The notes under the pieces were generated by a model. That model saw only the letters and a program-made list of their open reading frames with translations. It had not been told where the DNA came from and ran no database searches. From JAJZJT01 sp049964655 (GTDB lineage: Bacteria; Actinomycetota; Acidimicrobiia; Acidimicrobiales; RAAP-2): 64,000 nucleotides of DNA. The translations under genes and the position numbers were made by a program. Shown piece after piece: positions 24,982-34,818 of this stretch (positions are counted from its first letter, which is position 1; every line of letters starts with the position of its first letter). Location: the NCBI GenBank assembly GCA_049964655.1, contig JBMFXC010000002.1, forward strand, positions 1 through 64,000, in the 5' to 3' direction.

Positions 24982-26784
24982 ATGCCCTTCAACGCGCTCG
25001 CACCACCCGGCCGGCCCCGCCGCCGGACCTCCATCCCCACCTCCCCGGCGACGTCCACGGCCCGGCCGGAGCTCGCCAGGAAGCGTCCTGTCCGGTCCGA
25101 GGCAGGACAGCCGGCTGCCCACCTGCGTGCGGATCCCACCCCCGACGCTGCTTCGGCCGTCCTCGACGCCGCGCACATCGGCGACATCGAGGGGTCGTTC
25201 GGCACCATCTCGATGCACGACCACGCTCCTCGGAACGGGTGGCGTAGCCGCATCCTGGCGTTGGCCGCCATCATGGGGCCCGGCCTCATCGTCATGGTCG
25301 GCGACAACGACGCCGGCGGCGTCCAGACCTACACCCAGGCCGGCCAGCGATACGGCACGTCGCTCCTGTGGGTCCTGATCGGCTTGTTCGTCGTCCTCTA
25401 CGTGGCCCAGGAGATGGTCACGCGGCTCGGGGCCGTGACCGGAGTGGGTCACGCACGGCTCATCAAGGAGCGCTTCGGCCGTTCGTGGAACGTCTTTTCG
25501 GTCGTCGACCTGTTCGTGCTCAACTTCCTCACCCTCTTGACCGAGTTCATCGGCGTCCGGTTCGCCTTTGCCTACTTCGGGATCTCGCAGTACCTGAGCG
25601 TCCCTGCCGCCGCCGTGCTCCTCTTCTCCTTCGCCGCCACCGGGAGGTTCCGCCGCTGGGAGCGCTTCATGCTGCTGCTGGTCGTGGCCAGCCTCGTCGT
25701 CATCCCCTGCTTCTTCCTCGCCCACCCCGCGGCAGGGCCGATCCTGCGCGGGTTCGTGCCGGGGGTGCGTGGTGGGATCACCGGTTCGGCCATCCTCTTG
25801 ATCGTGGCCGTGGTCGGGACGACCGTCGCCCCCTGGCAGTTGTTCTTCCAGCAGTCGAACATCGTGGACAAGCGGATCACCCCCCGCTGGCTCTCCTACG
25901 AGCGCACCGAGACCTTCCTCGGGGCCATCCTCACCACGGTCGCGGCCGGCGCCATGATCGCCTTCGCCGCCTTCGCCCTCGGGCATACGAAGGCCTTCGG
26001 TCCCTCGGCGACCTATCTCGACTCCGGCTGGTTCGACAGCGCCATCCGCTCCACCCTCGGGCCGCTGGCCGGAGCACTCGCCGCCGTCATGCTGCTCGTC
26101 GCCGCCCTCCTCGGCGCCGGTGCGGTATCGCTCTCGACCTCCTACGCCTTCGGCGACACGTTCAACCGACGTCACTCGCTGCACCGCGGCGTCCGCTCCG
26201 CCCCGGGCTTCTACGGCGCCTACGCCGCGCAGATCGCTGCCGCCTGTGCCGTCGTGCTGGTGGGCAGCAACCAACTGCTCGGGGTCCTCACCCAGTACGT
26301 CCAGGTGTTGGCCGGCATCCTGTTGCCCTCGGCGATCGTCTTTCTGGTGCTGCTGTGCAACGACACCGAGGTGCTCGGCCCCTGGGTGAACACCACCTGG
26401 CAGAACGTGCTCGACTTCACGATCATCGCCGTGCTCGTCGTGCTCTCGATGGTCCTCGTCGTCTCGACGCTGTTCACCTCCGTCAACGCGGTGGTCCTGA
26501 CCGAAGTGCTCTTCGCCGTCGCCGGTGCCGGCGGCGTGCTCGTCGTCGCCCCGCTCGCCCTGCGGGCACGGCGCCGTGCCGCCAACGCGGCCGGGACCGC
26601 CGCCACCGGTCGGGCAGCGGTCCGGCACCTCGACCGAGAGACCTGGCGGATGCCGCCCCTGCACCTGCTCGGACACCCCACCCTGTCGACCGGACGACGC
26701 GTCGGGCTCATCACCCTGCGCTGCTACCTCGTCGCCTCGGCTGCCCTCGTCGCCGTCCGGGTGTTCGCCTCGTTCGTCCACTGA
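24982..26784 (+). CDS. NRAMP-family divalent metal transporter, non-canonical
   Basis: 600 residues. A ~90-residue cytoplasmic N-terminus is followed by about 11-12 helices. The TM1 signature is GDNDAGGVQT (D108-N109-D110) in the place of the usual DPGN. In TM6 the usual MPH is APW (A283-P284-W285), so the metal-binding Met and the following His are both missing. NRAMP relatives without that Met have been linked to Mg2+ or other non-transition metals. GAAGGAG lies before the ATG at 24982. Transport of a divalent cation is expected; which one is open. Confidence 0.85.
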   Translation: MPFNALAPPGRPRRRTSIPTSPATSTARPELARKRPVRSEAGQPAAHLRADPTPDAASAVLDAAHIGDIEGSFGTISMHDHAPRNGWRSRILALAAIMGPGLIVMVGDNDAGGVQTYTQAGQRYGTSLLWVLIGLFVVLYVAQEMVTRLGAVTGVGHARLIKERFGRSWNVFSVVDLFVLNFLTLLTEFIGVRFAFAYFGISQYLSVPAAAVLLFSFAATGRFRRWERFMLLLVVASLVVIPCFFLAHPAAGPILRGFVPGVRGGITGSAILLIVAVVGTTVAPWQLFFQQSNIVDKRITPRWLSYERTETFLGAILTTVAAGAMIAFAAFALGHTKAFGPSATYLDSGWFDSAIRSTLGPLAGALAAVMLLVAALLGAGAVSLSTSYAFGDTFNRRHSLHRGVRSAPGFYGAYAAQIAAACAVVLVGSNQLLGVLTQYVQVLAGILLPSAIVFLVLLCNDTEVLGPWVNTTWQNVLDFTIIAVLVVLSMVLVVSTLFTSVNAVVLTEVLFAVAGAGGVLVVAPLALRARRRAANAAGTAATGRAAVRHLDRETWRMPPLHLLGHPTLSTGRRVGLITLRCYLVASAALVAVRVFASFVH

Positions 26785-26812
26785 CCGGCCGACGCCACCC
26801 TGCCCATCCTGC

Positions 26813-27655
26813 TCACCCCGCCTGGGTCGTCCGCTCCGCCCGACCACCCAAGGCCGGGTGCCTGCGGGCGAGCAGGGGGAGGAGGACGGAGTGCGGGGCC
26901 AGTCGGGCCGCCGTGGTGAGCACCCGGTTGGCAGCGCCCGGAACAACCAGGGCTCGGTCGGCATCGAGGCCGTCGACGGCGACCCGGGCCACCGTCTCCG
27001 GGGCGACCCACAGCGGACGCGGGACGACGCCCTCGAGGTCGGCGTCGGACCACCCGGCTGCCTGGGCGAACTCGGTGGCCACCGGTCCCGGGCACAGCGC
27101 GGTCACGGTCACCCCCCGATCGTGCACCTCGGCCCGGAGCGCCTCGGTGTAGGAGAGGACGAACGCCTTGCTCGCCGCGTAGCCGGCCTGACCGGGCAGG
27201 GGCTGGAAGGCGGCAGTCGAGGCGACGTTCAGGACCGCCCCCCGGCGCCGCTCCACCATGCCGGCGACCGCCCGGGTGCAGAGGTCGACTACCGCTTCGA
27301 CGTTGGTCCGCACCATCGCCACCTCGTCCTCGGCAACGGCACCGTGCACTGGCCCGAACGTCGTGAACCCGGCGTCGTTGACCAGCACGTCGACGGCCAG
27401 GCCGCGGTCGGCCAGCTCGGGAAGGAGCCGGGCTCGCTGGTCGGGGTCGGCCACGTCGCACACCACGACCTCGGCACGGACGCGGTGGCGCTCTGTCAGC
27501 TCACCGGCGAGCGCGTCGAGCCGGTCGCGCCGTCGGGCCACGAGCGTGACGCCGTGGCCGCGGGAAGCGAGCTCGCCGGCGATGGCCGCTCCGATGCCCG
27601 ACGACGCTCCGGTGACGAGGCTGGTGCGGTCGGGTCGGGGCGTAGGGAGCGTCAT
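26813..27655 (-). CDS. Short-chain dehydrogenase/reductase
   Basis: 280 residues, classical SDR. TGASSGIG nucleotide motif, VNDAGF, catalytic Ser (NVASTAAF) and Tyr-x3-Lys (YAASK). The ATG at 27655 has a TACGCT hexamer 6 nt upstream on the minus strand, the same leaderless layout as in several other genes. It diverges from the DMFase-like gene. The substrate is unknown; the family to which it is closest uses NADP and acyl or keto substrates. Confidence 0.92.
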   Translation of the reverse strand: MTLPTPRPDRTSLVTGASSGIGAAIAGELASRGHGVTLVARRRDRLDALAGELTERHRVRAEVVVCDVADPDQRARLLPELADRGLAVDVLVNDAGFTTFGPVHGAVAEDEVAMVRTNVEAVVDLCTRAVAGMVERRRGAVLNVASTAAFQPLPGQAGYAASKAFVLSYTEALRAEVHDRGVTVTALCPGPVATEFAQAAGWSDADLEGVVPRPLWVAPETVARVAVDGLDADRALVVPGAANRVLTTAARLAPHSVLLPLLARRHPALGGRAERTTQAG

Positions 27656-27724
27656 GGTCGTAGCGTATGCACCGACGCAGAAGTCGGCTCCGGGCGGCCC
27701 GGTCCGTGCCGCTACCATGACGCG

Positions 27725-29628
27725 GTGCCCGAGGACGACGTGCCGGTCCGGCGCTCGGACGACGCCGCCCCTCCTGGCTCCGACAGGCCCGGCAGCGGGC
27801 CCGGCAGCGGGCCNNNNNNNNNNNNNNNNNNNNNNNNNNNNNNNNNNNNNNNNNNNNNNNNNNNNNNNNNNNNNNNNNNNNNNNNNNNNNNNNNNNNNNN
27901 NNNNNNNNNNNNNGGCCCGGCAGCGGGCCCGGCAGCGGGCCTCACCTCCCCCGGCGCCGCTTCCTCGCTGGAGCAGCGGCGGCCGGTGCCGTCGCCGTGG
28001 TGGCGGGCGTCGTCGGCGACCTGGCGGGTCGTCCGTCGGCGAACCGCGTGCCCGCCCGCCCCCGTCGGGTGCGGCCGTCGCCGAGGTCACCGGAGGTGGC
28101 CGACACCCGGACGCCGGACGGGGTGGTCCTCCCCGTGTCTTCGGCCATCGTCGCCGAGAACGCCAAGCCGGGAGCTGCCTGGTGGGTGACGACCCCTCAG
28201 CAACCCGGAGACATCTGGGGCTACGCCAGCACCACGAGTGCCGTCCAGGGCGACGACGTCACCCTGTTCGTGTCGACCACTGCCCCCCACTTCCACGTGG
28301 AGGCCTATCGGATGGGCTACTACCAGGGCATCGGTGGCCGGCTTGTCTGGCAGTCCGACGAGGTCACCGGCGCCATCCAGGCCCCGCCCACGGTGGTGGC
28401 ACCGACCAACACCGTCGAGTGCCACTGGACGCCCTCGCTCACGATCCGGATCGACCCCACGTGGCCGCCCGGTGCGTACCTGCTCAAACTGGTCGGCCCC
28501 ACCGGGCAGCAACAGTTCGTCCCCCTGTGCGTGCGCGACGACCAGTCGACCGCCGCCGTCGTCCTCCTCCACTGCGTGACGACCTGGCAGGCGTACAACC
28601 GGTGGGGCGGCTACAGCCTCTACTACGGCAACACCGGAGGAAAGCTCACCTTCACCCACGCCCCCGGGGGCGGCGACTACCAGAACCGGGCGCGCATCGT
28701 CTCCTTCGACCGGCCCTACGACTGGGACTGGGCCTCGGGTGCGGCCGACTTCGTCGGCAACGAGCTCCCGGTGGTGTTCCACGCCGAGAAGCTCGGCCTC
28801 GACGTCACCAACTGGACGGACATCGACCTCCACGCGCGAGGCGACCTGCTGGCCCGCCACCGGGCCCTGGTCAGCCTGGGGCACGACGAGTACTGGTCGT
28901 ACGAGATGCGCGCTGCGGCCCGGGCTGCCCTCGACGCCGGGGTCAACCTGGCCTTCCTCGGGGCGAACGCCTGCTACCGGCAGATCCGCCTCGATGCCAC
29001 CGCCATCGGGCCCCACCGTCACCAGGTCTGCTACAAGTCGGCCGCCGAAGACCCCTTCACCGGCCACGACAACGCTCGGGTCACCGTCAACTGGCCTGAG
29101 CCGCCGGTCAATCGACCGGAGAGCAGCCTGATCGGCGACATGTACCAGGACATCGGGGCGGTGGCCGACCTGGTGGTCACCGACGCCTCGGCGTGGTTGT
29201 TCGCGGGGACCGGGCTCACCTCCGGACAACACCTGGCCAAGGTGGTCGTCGGCGAGTTCGACCGGTACGTGCCCGGCGGTGCCGGCCCCGCCAACTGCGA
29301 CGTCCTCGCCCACTCGCTCGTGGCCAACCGGGGCGGCAACTACTCCGACGTCACCTGGTACACGGTCCCCGGCGGAGGCGGGGTGTTCGCCTCGGGGAAC
29401 GCGTCCTGGGTCGGCAACCTCGTCCAGCCCTCGCTCATCCCCTTGAACGTCCTCCCACCGGCAAACCCAGCCAATGCAGAGGCGCTGGTGCGCATGACCG
29501 AGAACCTCTACGGGGTCATCGCCCTCGGGCCGGCCAGCGCCACCCAGCCCTCCCAAGGCACCTGGCGGGCCGCCTACGGCGTCCGTGCACCGACGCTGCC
29601 GGGGCCCAGCCAGGCCGTCGGCGCGTGA
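27725..29628 (+). CDS. Tat-exported protein with DMFase beta-subunit-like domain (crosses a gap)
   Basis: A TACCAT hexamer 6 nt before GTG 27725 suggests a leaderless start. The first 22 residues run into a PGSG repeat that enters the 100-N gap and resumes on the far side, in a different phase because the gap size is arbitrary. Then comes a Tat signal (PRRRFLAGAAAAGAVAVVAG, 27949-28008) and a ~530-residue mature protein like the large domain of N,N-dimethylformamidase beta subunits (FHVEAYRMGYYQG, LHCVTTWQAYNRWGGYS, SLGHDEYWSYEMR). The repeat before the Tat signal is odd. The enzyme activity is not established; polysaccharide or amide substrates are possible. Confidence 0.8.
27787..27940. repeat. 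12-bp CCCGGCAGCGGG-type tandem repeat at a gap
   Basis: Two copies before and two after the 100-N gap. In frame they encode PGSG. The flanking identity shows that the gap is a collapsed run of this unit inside the coding sequence. Confidence 0.9.
27814..27913. other. Scaffold gap (100 N)
   Basis: Exactly 100 N of unknown true length, inside the DMFase-like gene. Confidence 0.99.
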
Positions 29629-29740
29629 GCACCGCCTGGGCGGGTGCGCCCACACGACGTCGGCAGGCCCGCTCCTGCGTCCGCCACACCCGGGCGGTGC
29701 GGCGTCGTTCGCGAGTGCGGCGGGGCCGCCTCCCCAGACC

Positions 29741-31519
29741 ATGGACCCCCTGTCAGTGACCGGTCGGTCGTCCAGCCGACCGGACCGGGCCCTTGCCGTC
29801 GTGGCGGTGGTCGCCCTGGTCGTCCCCTTCGCCGTGGCCGTCGGCCACCTGATGACGACTGCCGGCGGCCACGTCTACCTCCCCGACGACCTCGCCCTCA
29901 TCGACCTGCACACCCGCCAGGCTCTCCGCTGGCGTCAAGAGCTCGGCCCGTTCGACCGCTACGGATGGCACCACCCGGGCCCCACCTACTACTACCTGCT
30001 GGCCACCGTGGCTCGGGTCCTCGGCTCCGGAGCCCGAGCCGAGTTCGTCGGAGCGACCCTCATCAACGGCCTGGCTGCCGTCGGGGTCGTCTGGGTGGTC
30101 CGCCGCCGGGCCGGTGCGGCGGCGGCGGCATGGGCCGCTGCGTGCGTGGCCGCGCTCTGCATCCAGCTGGCGATGACTGGTCCCGCCGACCTCACCTACT
30201 CCGAGAGCCGGCTCGGGGCACTGGTCAGCCCGTGGAACCCGACCGTGGTGGTCCTCCCGCTGCTGCTGACCGTCGTCCTGGCCGCCGCGTCGGTGCGGTC
30301 GTGGCAAGCACTGCTCGGCGCCGTCCTCGTCGGCTCGTTCGTGGTCCAGACCGACATCTCGACGCTGCCGCTGGTCGCTGCGTCGCTCGTCCTCGGCGCC
30401 AGCTCCCTCGTCGTCGCCTCTCGCCGCGCCCGCCGCCGAACAGCTCGTGCTGGTCTTGCCGGTAGCCGGGGTGAGCCGACCCAGTCGACGGGGGTGCGAC
30501 CGGAGGACGGTGACCCACCGCTGCGAACTCGGCACCTCCAGGTCGGCCGCGTGGTCACCGGGTTGGGCGTCGTCGTGCTCGTGGCCATGTGGGTGCCGCC
30601 GGTGCTCGAGCAGCTCACCCACCACCCGGGCAACCTGACGCTCCTGTACCGGTTCTTCACCTCCGGTCGGCCCGGCCAGGGAGCCACAGCCGCCGCCTGG
30701 TCGACCGTGGCTGCCTTCGGCGTAGCCGTCCTCGGCCCGGCCGAGACCATGGCGCAGTTGCTCGGCGGTCAGCCTGCGCATGCCGGAGTCGCCCTCGCCG
30801 TCACGGTGGCCACCGTCGTCGTCGGCGCGGTGGTGGCCTGGTCGGCCTGGCGTCGCCACCACGCGTTCGCTGCCACGTTGGGCGCGCAGGTCGTCCTGGG
30901 TTGGCTGACCTCGGGTGTGGCCATCTCGCGCATCACGGGCTTCGTCACCGGGTACCTCGTCCTCTGGGCCGTGGTTATGCCCACGACGGCGGCCATCGCG
31001 CTCGCCATGCTGCCGTGGGGCGACGCCTCCTGCCGGCTCCGGACCGTGCTGGCCGGTGCCCAGCCGGCCGTGCCCTCCCGCCGACACAGCGTGCTCCCGA
31101 CCGGGAGCCGGGGCGCCGTGCTCACTACCGCCGTCCTCGCGCTCCTCGCCGGAACTGCCCTCACCGTGCAGGCGGCGCGCCTCCCCCCGCTCAGCGCGGC
31201 GTCGAGCCCGGTCGTAGCCCGGCTGGTGTCGGTCGTCACGCCGGAGCTCCGGCCAGGCCAGGCCGTCTACGTCGGCGACGACTGGGCCAACCTCATCGCC
31301 GTCGAAGAGTTCATCGGGCTCGTCAACGAGCTCGATGCACGCGGGTACCACCCTCAGGTCAGCCCGTTCTGGACCGTCCAGTTCGGTCGCGCCTACGTAG
31401 GATCGGGAGCGGGCATGACGACGGTGTCGCTGTCCCGGTGGACCGCGTCCGCTCGGCGCCAGCCCGGCTACCTCGGACAGGCGGGCGGGTTCGCCGTGTC
31501 GATGACAGCGACGCATTGA
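29741..31519 (+). CDS. GT-C-type polytopic glycosyltransferase-like protein
   Basis: 592 residues with about ten helices. The first outer loop has YLPDDLALID, an acidic pair of the kind that serves as catalytic Asp in GT-C enzymes, followed by FDRYGWHHPGPTYYYLLA, a signature common in actinobacterial GT-C relatives. The last ~100 residues are extracytoplasmic. GT-C enzymes use polyprenyl-phosphate sugars to glycosylate wall polymers or proteins. The ATG at 29741 lies 112 bp after the DMFase-like gene. Donor and acceptor are unknown. Confidence 0.75.
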   Translation: MDPLSVTGRSSSRPDRALAVVAVVALVVPFAVAVGHLMTTAGGHVYLPDDLALIDLHTRQALRWRQELGPFDRYGWHHPGPTYYYLLATVARVLGSGARAEFVGATLINGLAAVGVVWVVRRRAGAAAAAWAAACVAALCIQLAMTGPADLTYSESRLGALVSPWNPTVVVLPLLLTVVLAAASVRSWQALLGAVLVGSFVVQTDISTLPLVAASLVLGASSLVVASRRARRRTARAGLAGSRGEPTQSTGVRPEDGDPPLRTRHLQVGRVVTGLGVVVLVAMWVPPVLEQLTHHPGNLTLLYRFFTSGRPGQGATAAAWSTVAAFGVAVLGPAETMAQLLGGQPAHAGVALAVTVATVVVGAVVAWSAWRRHHAFAATLGAQVVLGWLTSGVAISRITGFVTGYLVLWAVVMPTTAAIALAMLPWGDASCRLRTVLAGAQPAVPSRRHSVLPTGSRGAVLTTAVLALLAGTALTVQAARLPPLSAASSPVVARLVSVVTPELRPGQAVYVGDDWANLIAVEEFIGLVNELDARGYHPQVSPFWTVQFGRAYVGSGAGMTTVSLSRWTASARRQPGYLGQAGGFAVSMTATH

Positions 31520-31579
31520 CCTCGGTCGTCCAGCTGCCCGCCCGTGAAGGCCGGGGCGGCGTGGACAACCACCGCGCCG

Positions 31580-32716
31580 TCAGACGACGAGGGCGCGACG
31601 GCGCCAACGGGTGAGCGGCCGCTCGATGAAGTGCCAGCTGGGAACGGCGATCGCCAGGATCACCGCGATCCGCAGGCATTGGGTCGGCCAGTAGCTCCAG
31701 TGCATCGTCCCCGGGCTGATGGCCAGGTAGACGGGAAAGTGGACCAGATAGACCGTGTAGGAGAGGTTGCCGATGTAGACGAACAGCGGGTTGCCCACCA
31801 CCCGCGACCCGATGCCGTTCGGCACGACCACGAAGAAGACGATGACGACTGCGGAGGCCACCTCGCTCGCCGGCATCCAGAACAGGAGCAGCGAGCGGGT
31901 CCACAGCGGGACGAAGAGGCTGGTCCACGCCAGGAGCGCACCGGAGGCAAGCGCAGCCACGCTGAGGACCCGCTTGGCCGTGCACCCCCAGCCGCTCAAG
32001 TGCCCGTCGGCAGCGGCCAGGCCCAGAAGACAGCCGAGGAACAGCGCATCGGCACGGGTGTCGAAGGCGTAGTAGACGCGGCCGAAGGCCAGGTGGGTGA
32101 AGTGGGCGGGCGTGAGGGTGAGGTACACGCGGTCGGCCACCGAGGCCACCACGCCGAGCACGCCGACCGCGTAGGCGGCCCGACGTCGTCCGACGGCCAC
32201 GGCGGCCACCATCAGGACGGACCAGATGACGTAGAACTGCTCCTCCACTGAGAGCGACCAGGTCTGCGCCAGAAAGCCGAAGAACGGGGCGTGCCCGAGC
32301 GCCTGGCGGTAGTCCGCGTAGTAGAAGAGCGCGGCGAGGATATCGCCCCACACCCGTTGGGCAGCATCCGCTACCGGTACGAAGGCCGCGTAGATGGCGA
32401 TACCGGCCGAGGTGAGGAACAGGGGCGGCAAGAGACGCAGGGCCCTCCTCGCGTAGAAGTGGCGCAAGCTGACCTTGCCGGTGCGCTGTCCCTCGCCCGA
32501 GAGCATCGCCGTGATCAGGAAGCCTGAGAGCACGAAGAACACGCCGAGCGCAGACCACGCGCCCGGGAAGGACCGGAAGTTGGAGTGGTAGGCGAGCACG
32601 GCGAAGAGGAGCGGGGTTCGGATGCCGGTGAGCGGAGGCCGGTTTCCCAGGTGGAACCGCGGGCGCTGCGGTTCCGCCGTCGCCGGGGCGCGCTCGGTCA
32701 CGACCCCCGAGCTCAC
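31580..32716 (-). CDS. Acyltransferase 3 (OafA/YrhL-type) membrane protein
   Basis: 378 residues. Ten-helix AT3 domain with the N-terminal active region (LAYHSNFRSFPG), FFVLSGFLIT, ARRALRLLPP and the SLSVEEQFY motif. It O-acylates extracytoplasmic sugars. The GTG at 32716 overlaps the stop of the upstream gene by 4 bp (GTGA), so it ends a three-gene operon with two of the large paralogous membrane proteins. This links those proteins to surface glycan modification. Confidence 0.92.
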   Translation of the reverse strand: MSSGVVTERAPATAEPQRPRFHLGNRPPLTGIRTPLLFAVLAYHSNFRSFPGAWSALGVFFVLSGFLITAMLSGEGQRTGKVSLRHFYARRALRLLPPLFLTSAGIAIYAAFVPVADAAQRVWGDILAALFYYADYRQALGHAPFFGFLAQTWSLSVEEQFYVIWSVLMVAAVAVGRRRAAYAVGVLGVVASVADRVYLTLTPAHFTHLAFGRVYYAFDTRADALFLGCLLGLAAADGHLSGWGCTAKRVLSVAALASGALLAWTSLFVPLWTRSLLLFWMPASEVASAVVIVFFVVVPNGIGSRVVGNPLFVYIGNLSYTVYLVHFPVYLAISPGTMHWSYWPTQCLRIAVILAIAVPSWHFIERPLTRWRRRALVV

Positions 32717-34818
32717 GACCGACCCCCCTTCACTCCCTGCAGCACGCACCGAGCCACGATCGTCCCGCGCTCATCCACTGTCGCGCCACTGTTGTCACCG
32801 ACGTCGGCACAGGCGACCAGCGCGGGCACCGTCGTCGGCACCGGTGGTGCGAGAGTCGTCCCGAGCGACCACACCCAGGCGCCGTCGTCGGCACGCGGTA
32901 CGGCACCGAGCACCGCGGTCAAGAACGCGACCCCGTAGGCATCACCTCGGCCTCGGTCGTAGGAGGCGAGCGACACTCCGTCGGGGACCACCACGGTGGT
33001 CACCCCCCACCGGCGAAGGGCAGTGCGCACGGCGTCCAGCGAGGAACGGTCGGGAACGGGCGGCCGGGCCGTGGGAAGCGAGGCGTCGCGGAGGACGGAG
33101 AACCCGGCCAGGTGGGACCGTGCCACCGTGCCCGCCGGGCCGCCGCCGCCGGGCATGGCGAACCGGAAGCCGGCCAAGGCCTGCCAGAGCAGGGCGCTCT
33201 GGGTGTCGGCGGTCGGGAACGGATAGGGGAGGACGACGGAACCGGCCGGGAGCTCCTGCCCCGGTCCCGTGAACCACGCCGGCACACGGACGGGCTGCAC
33301 GGCGAGCGGGAGGTTGGGGGCGAGCGCCACGACCAGCGGAACCGTTGCGACCACAGCGCAGGCGGCCGCGGCGGCCACGGCGGCCCGACGGGCTGGGCTG
33401 ACGACCCCGGGGAGGCGCGCCGAGGGCCTCGGCTGCCGCGTCGGTCGGGCGGTGCCGTCTCCCCGACGGCTCGGAGCACTCCGAGGAGCGAGCCTAGCGG
33501 CGGCAGTCCCGTCGGCGGCAGTCCCATCGGCGGCCAGCCGGTCGACAACGACGGCGACTACGGCAGCCGCGCACAGGTCGACGACCACCGAGAGCCTGGC
33601 CTGGACGACGTTGTCGAGCACAGGGAGGTGCTCGACGAGAGCCCACGGCGACCAGTGGGTCGGTCCGGCACGCAGGGACAGCGCGGCGGCGGCGGCGGCC
33701 AGTGCCGTCGTCCCCCACAGACGACCGTCCCGCCTCCATCGCCACAGGGCAAATGCCCACACGACAAGCACCCCGATGCCGAGGTCGGCGGGCGAGGGAA
33801 GCGGTGGCCCGGCGTAGCCGCCGAGCACCCGAGCCAGGTGTGTGAGTTGCGACGCGCTGACCGGCCCCCACTGCCCCTGAGCGCTCACGAAGTTGGCAGG
33901 TGCGTTGCCCAGGTCCCCGGGGACGGCGTTCGACCACACGGTCCCCGACAGGTGCCCGGGGCCGGCGAGGAAGTACCACACGGGCACGGCGAGCAGCACG
34001 ACGGCGACCCCCGCGGCCACCCCCAGCCCGGGGAGCGCCCGTCGGACTCGCCGAACGGCGCCATGGCGGTGGCGCACGACGTCGGAGACGACGGCCCCGA
34101 CGAGTGCGAGGCCGAGGGCCACCACGAGGAGCAGGCAGAGCTCGCTGCTCACGAAGAACTCGACGACGACGATCGCCCCGAGTGCCGCGCCGGCCCGCCG
34201 TTGGCGGGGACCCGGACGAACAGTCGCGACCGTGGCGACGGCGGCGAGAGGGAAGAGGGCGACGAAGGCGAGGTCGAGCCAGCCGAAGGCCAGCTGGACC
34301 AGGACGAACGGCGAGAAGCCGAAGCACAGTCCGCCGAGCCAGCGCGCCGGGAGCCCGAGCCCGGCCCGGCCCAGGGCCCACCACATGGCGAGCGCCCCGG
34401 CAACTGGGGTCAAAGTGACCAGGACGTTCATGGACACCACGGGTCCGGCGACGAGGGTGAGCGGCGTGGCGACGACCCCGAGGGCGGGAACACTGGTGTC
34501 CACCAAGGTACTGAACCCGCCGGGGTGGAAGAGCGCCGTCGAGTACCACGGAGCCTGTCCGTGGGCGAGGGCATGCGCCGTCCAGGCCAGGTACCACGCG
34601 GTGCGTCCCGCGTCGGTACACGGGCACGTCATCACCGCAGCGGGGGACGCCGCCCACACGTGCCAGAGGACGCCGACCGACAGTGCCAGATAGGACGCCG
34701 CGGCAAGGATGCCGGGCCAGGTCCGGCCCCTCCGCCATTCGGCGCGCGCCGCTGGCGGGCAGGACGCCGTAGGCGGGCAGGACGCCGTCGCCACGGGTGG
34801 GGCGGTCCCCACCGTCAC
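32713..34818 (-). CDS. Large membrane protein, four-copy family, member A
   Basis: 701 residues, about ten to eleven helices followed by a ~190-residue extracytoplasmic C-terminal part. It shares with three neighbours: LWHVWA, a TCPCTD motif (TTCxCGD in the others), the AWTAHALAHG and LFHPGG stretches, GFSPFVL, GGYAGP, the MPGGGGP loop and a final CVL with an earlier Cys. The layout resembles GT-C transferases, yet I recognise no named family. GTG 34818 overlaps the stop of member B (GTGA). Member A differs most: Thr replaces Gly in TCPCTD. Likely role, by neighbours, is sugar or polymer transfer at the cell surface. Confidence 0.8.
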   Translation of the reverse strand: MTVGTAPPVATASCPPTASCPPAARAEWRRGRTWPGILAAASYLALSVGVLWHVWAASPAAVMTCPCTDAGRTAWYLAWTAHALAHGQAPWYSTALFHPGGFSTLVDTSVPALGVVATPLTLVAGPVVSMNVLVTLTPVAGALAMWWALGRAGLGLPARWLGGLCFGFSPFVLVQLAFGWLDLAFVALFPLAAVATVATVRPGPRQRRAGAALGAIVVVEFFVSSELCLLLVVALGLALVGAVVSDVVRHRHGAVRRVRRALPGLGVAAGVAVVLLAVPVWYFLAGPGHLSGTVWSNAVPGDLGNAPANFVSAQGQWGPVSASQLTHLARVLGGYAGPPLPSPADLGIGVLVVWAFALWRWRRDGRLWGTTALAAAAAALSLRAGPTHWSPWALVEHLPVLDNVVQARLSVVVDLCAAAVVAVVVDRLAADGTAADGTAAARLAPRSAPSRRGDGTARPTRQPRPSARLPGVVSPARRAAVAAAAACAVVATVPLVVALAPNLPLAVQPVRVPAWFTGPGQELPAGSVVLPYPFPTADTQSALLWQALAGFRFAMPGGGGPAGTVARSHLAGFSVLRDASLPTARPPVPDRSSLDAVRTALRRWGVTTVVVPDGVSLASYDRGRGDAYGVAFLTAVLGAVPRADDGAWVWSLGTTLAPPVPTTVPALVACADVGDNSGATVDERGTIVARCVLQGVKGGRS

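Noticed and set aside
27814..27913. Frameshift in the DMFase-like gene
   Set aside because: The phase change is due to a placeholder gap of arbitrary length.
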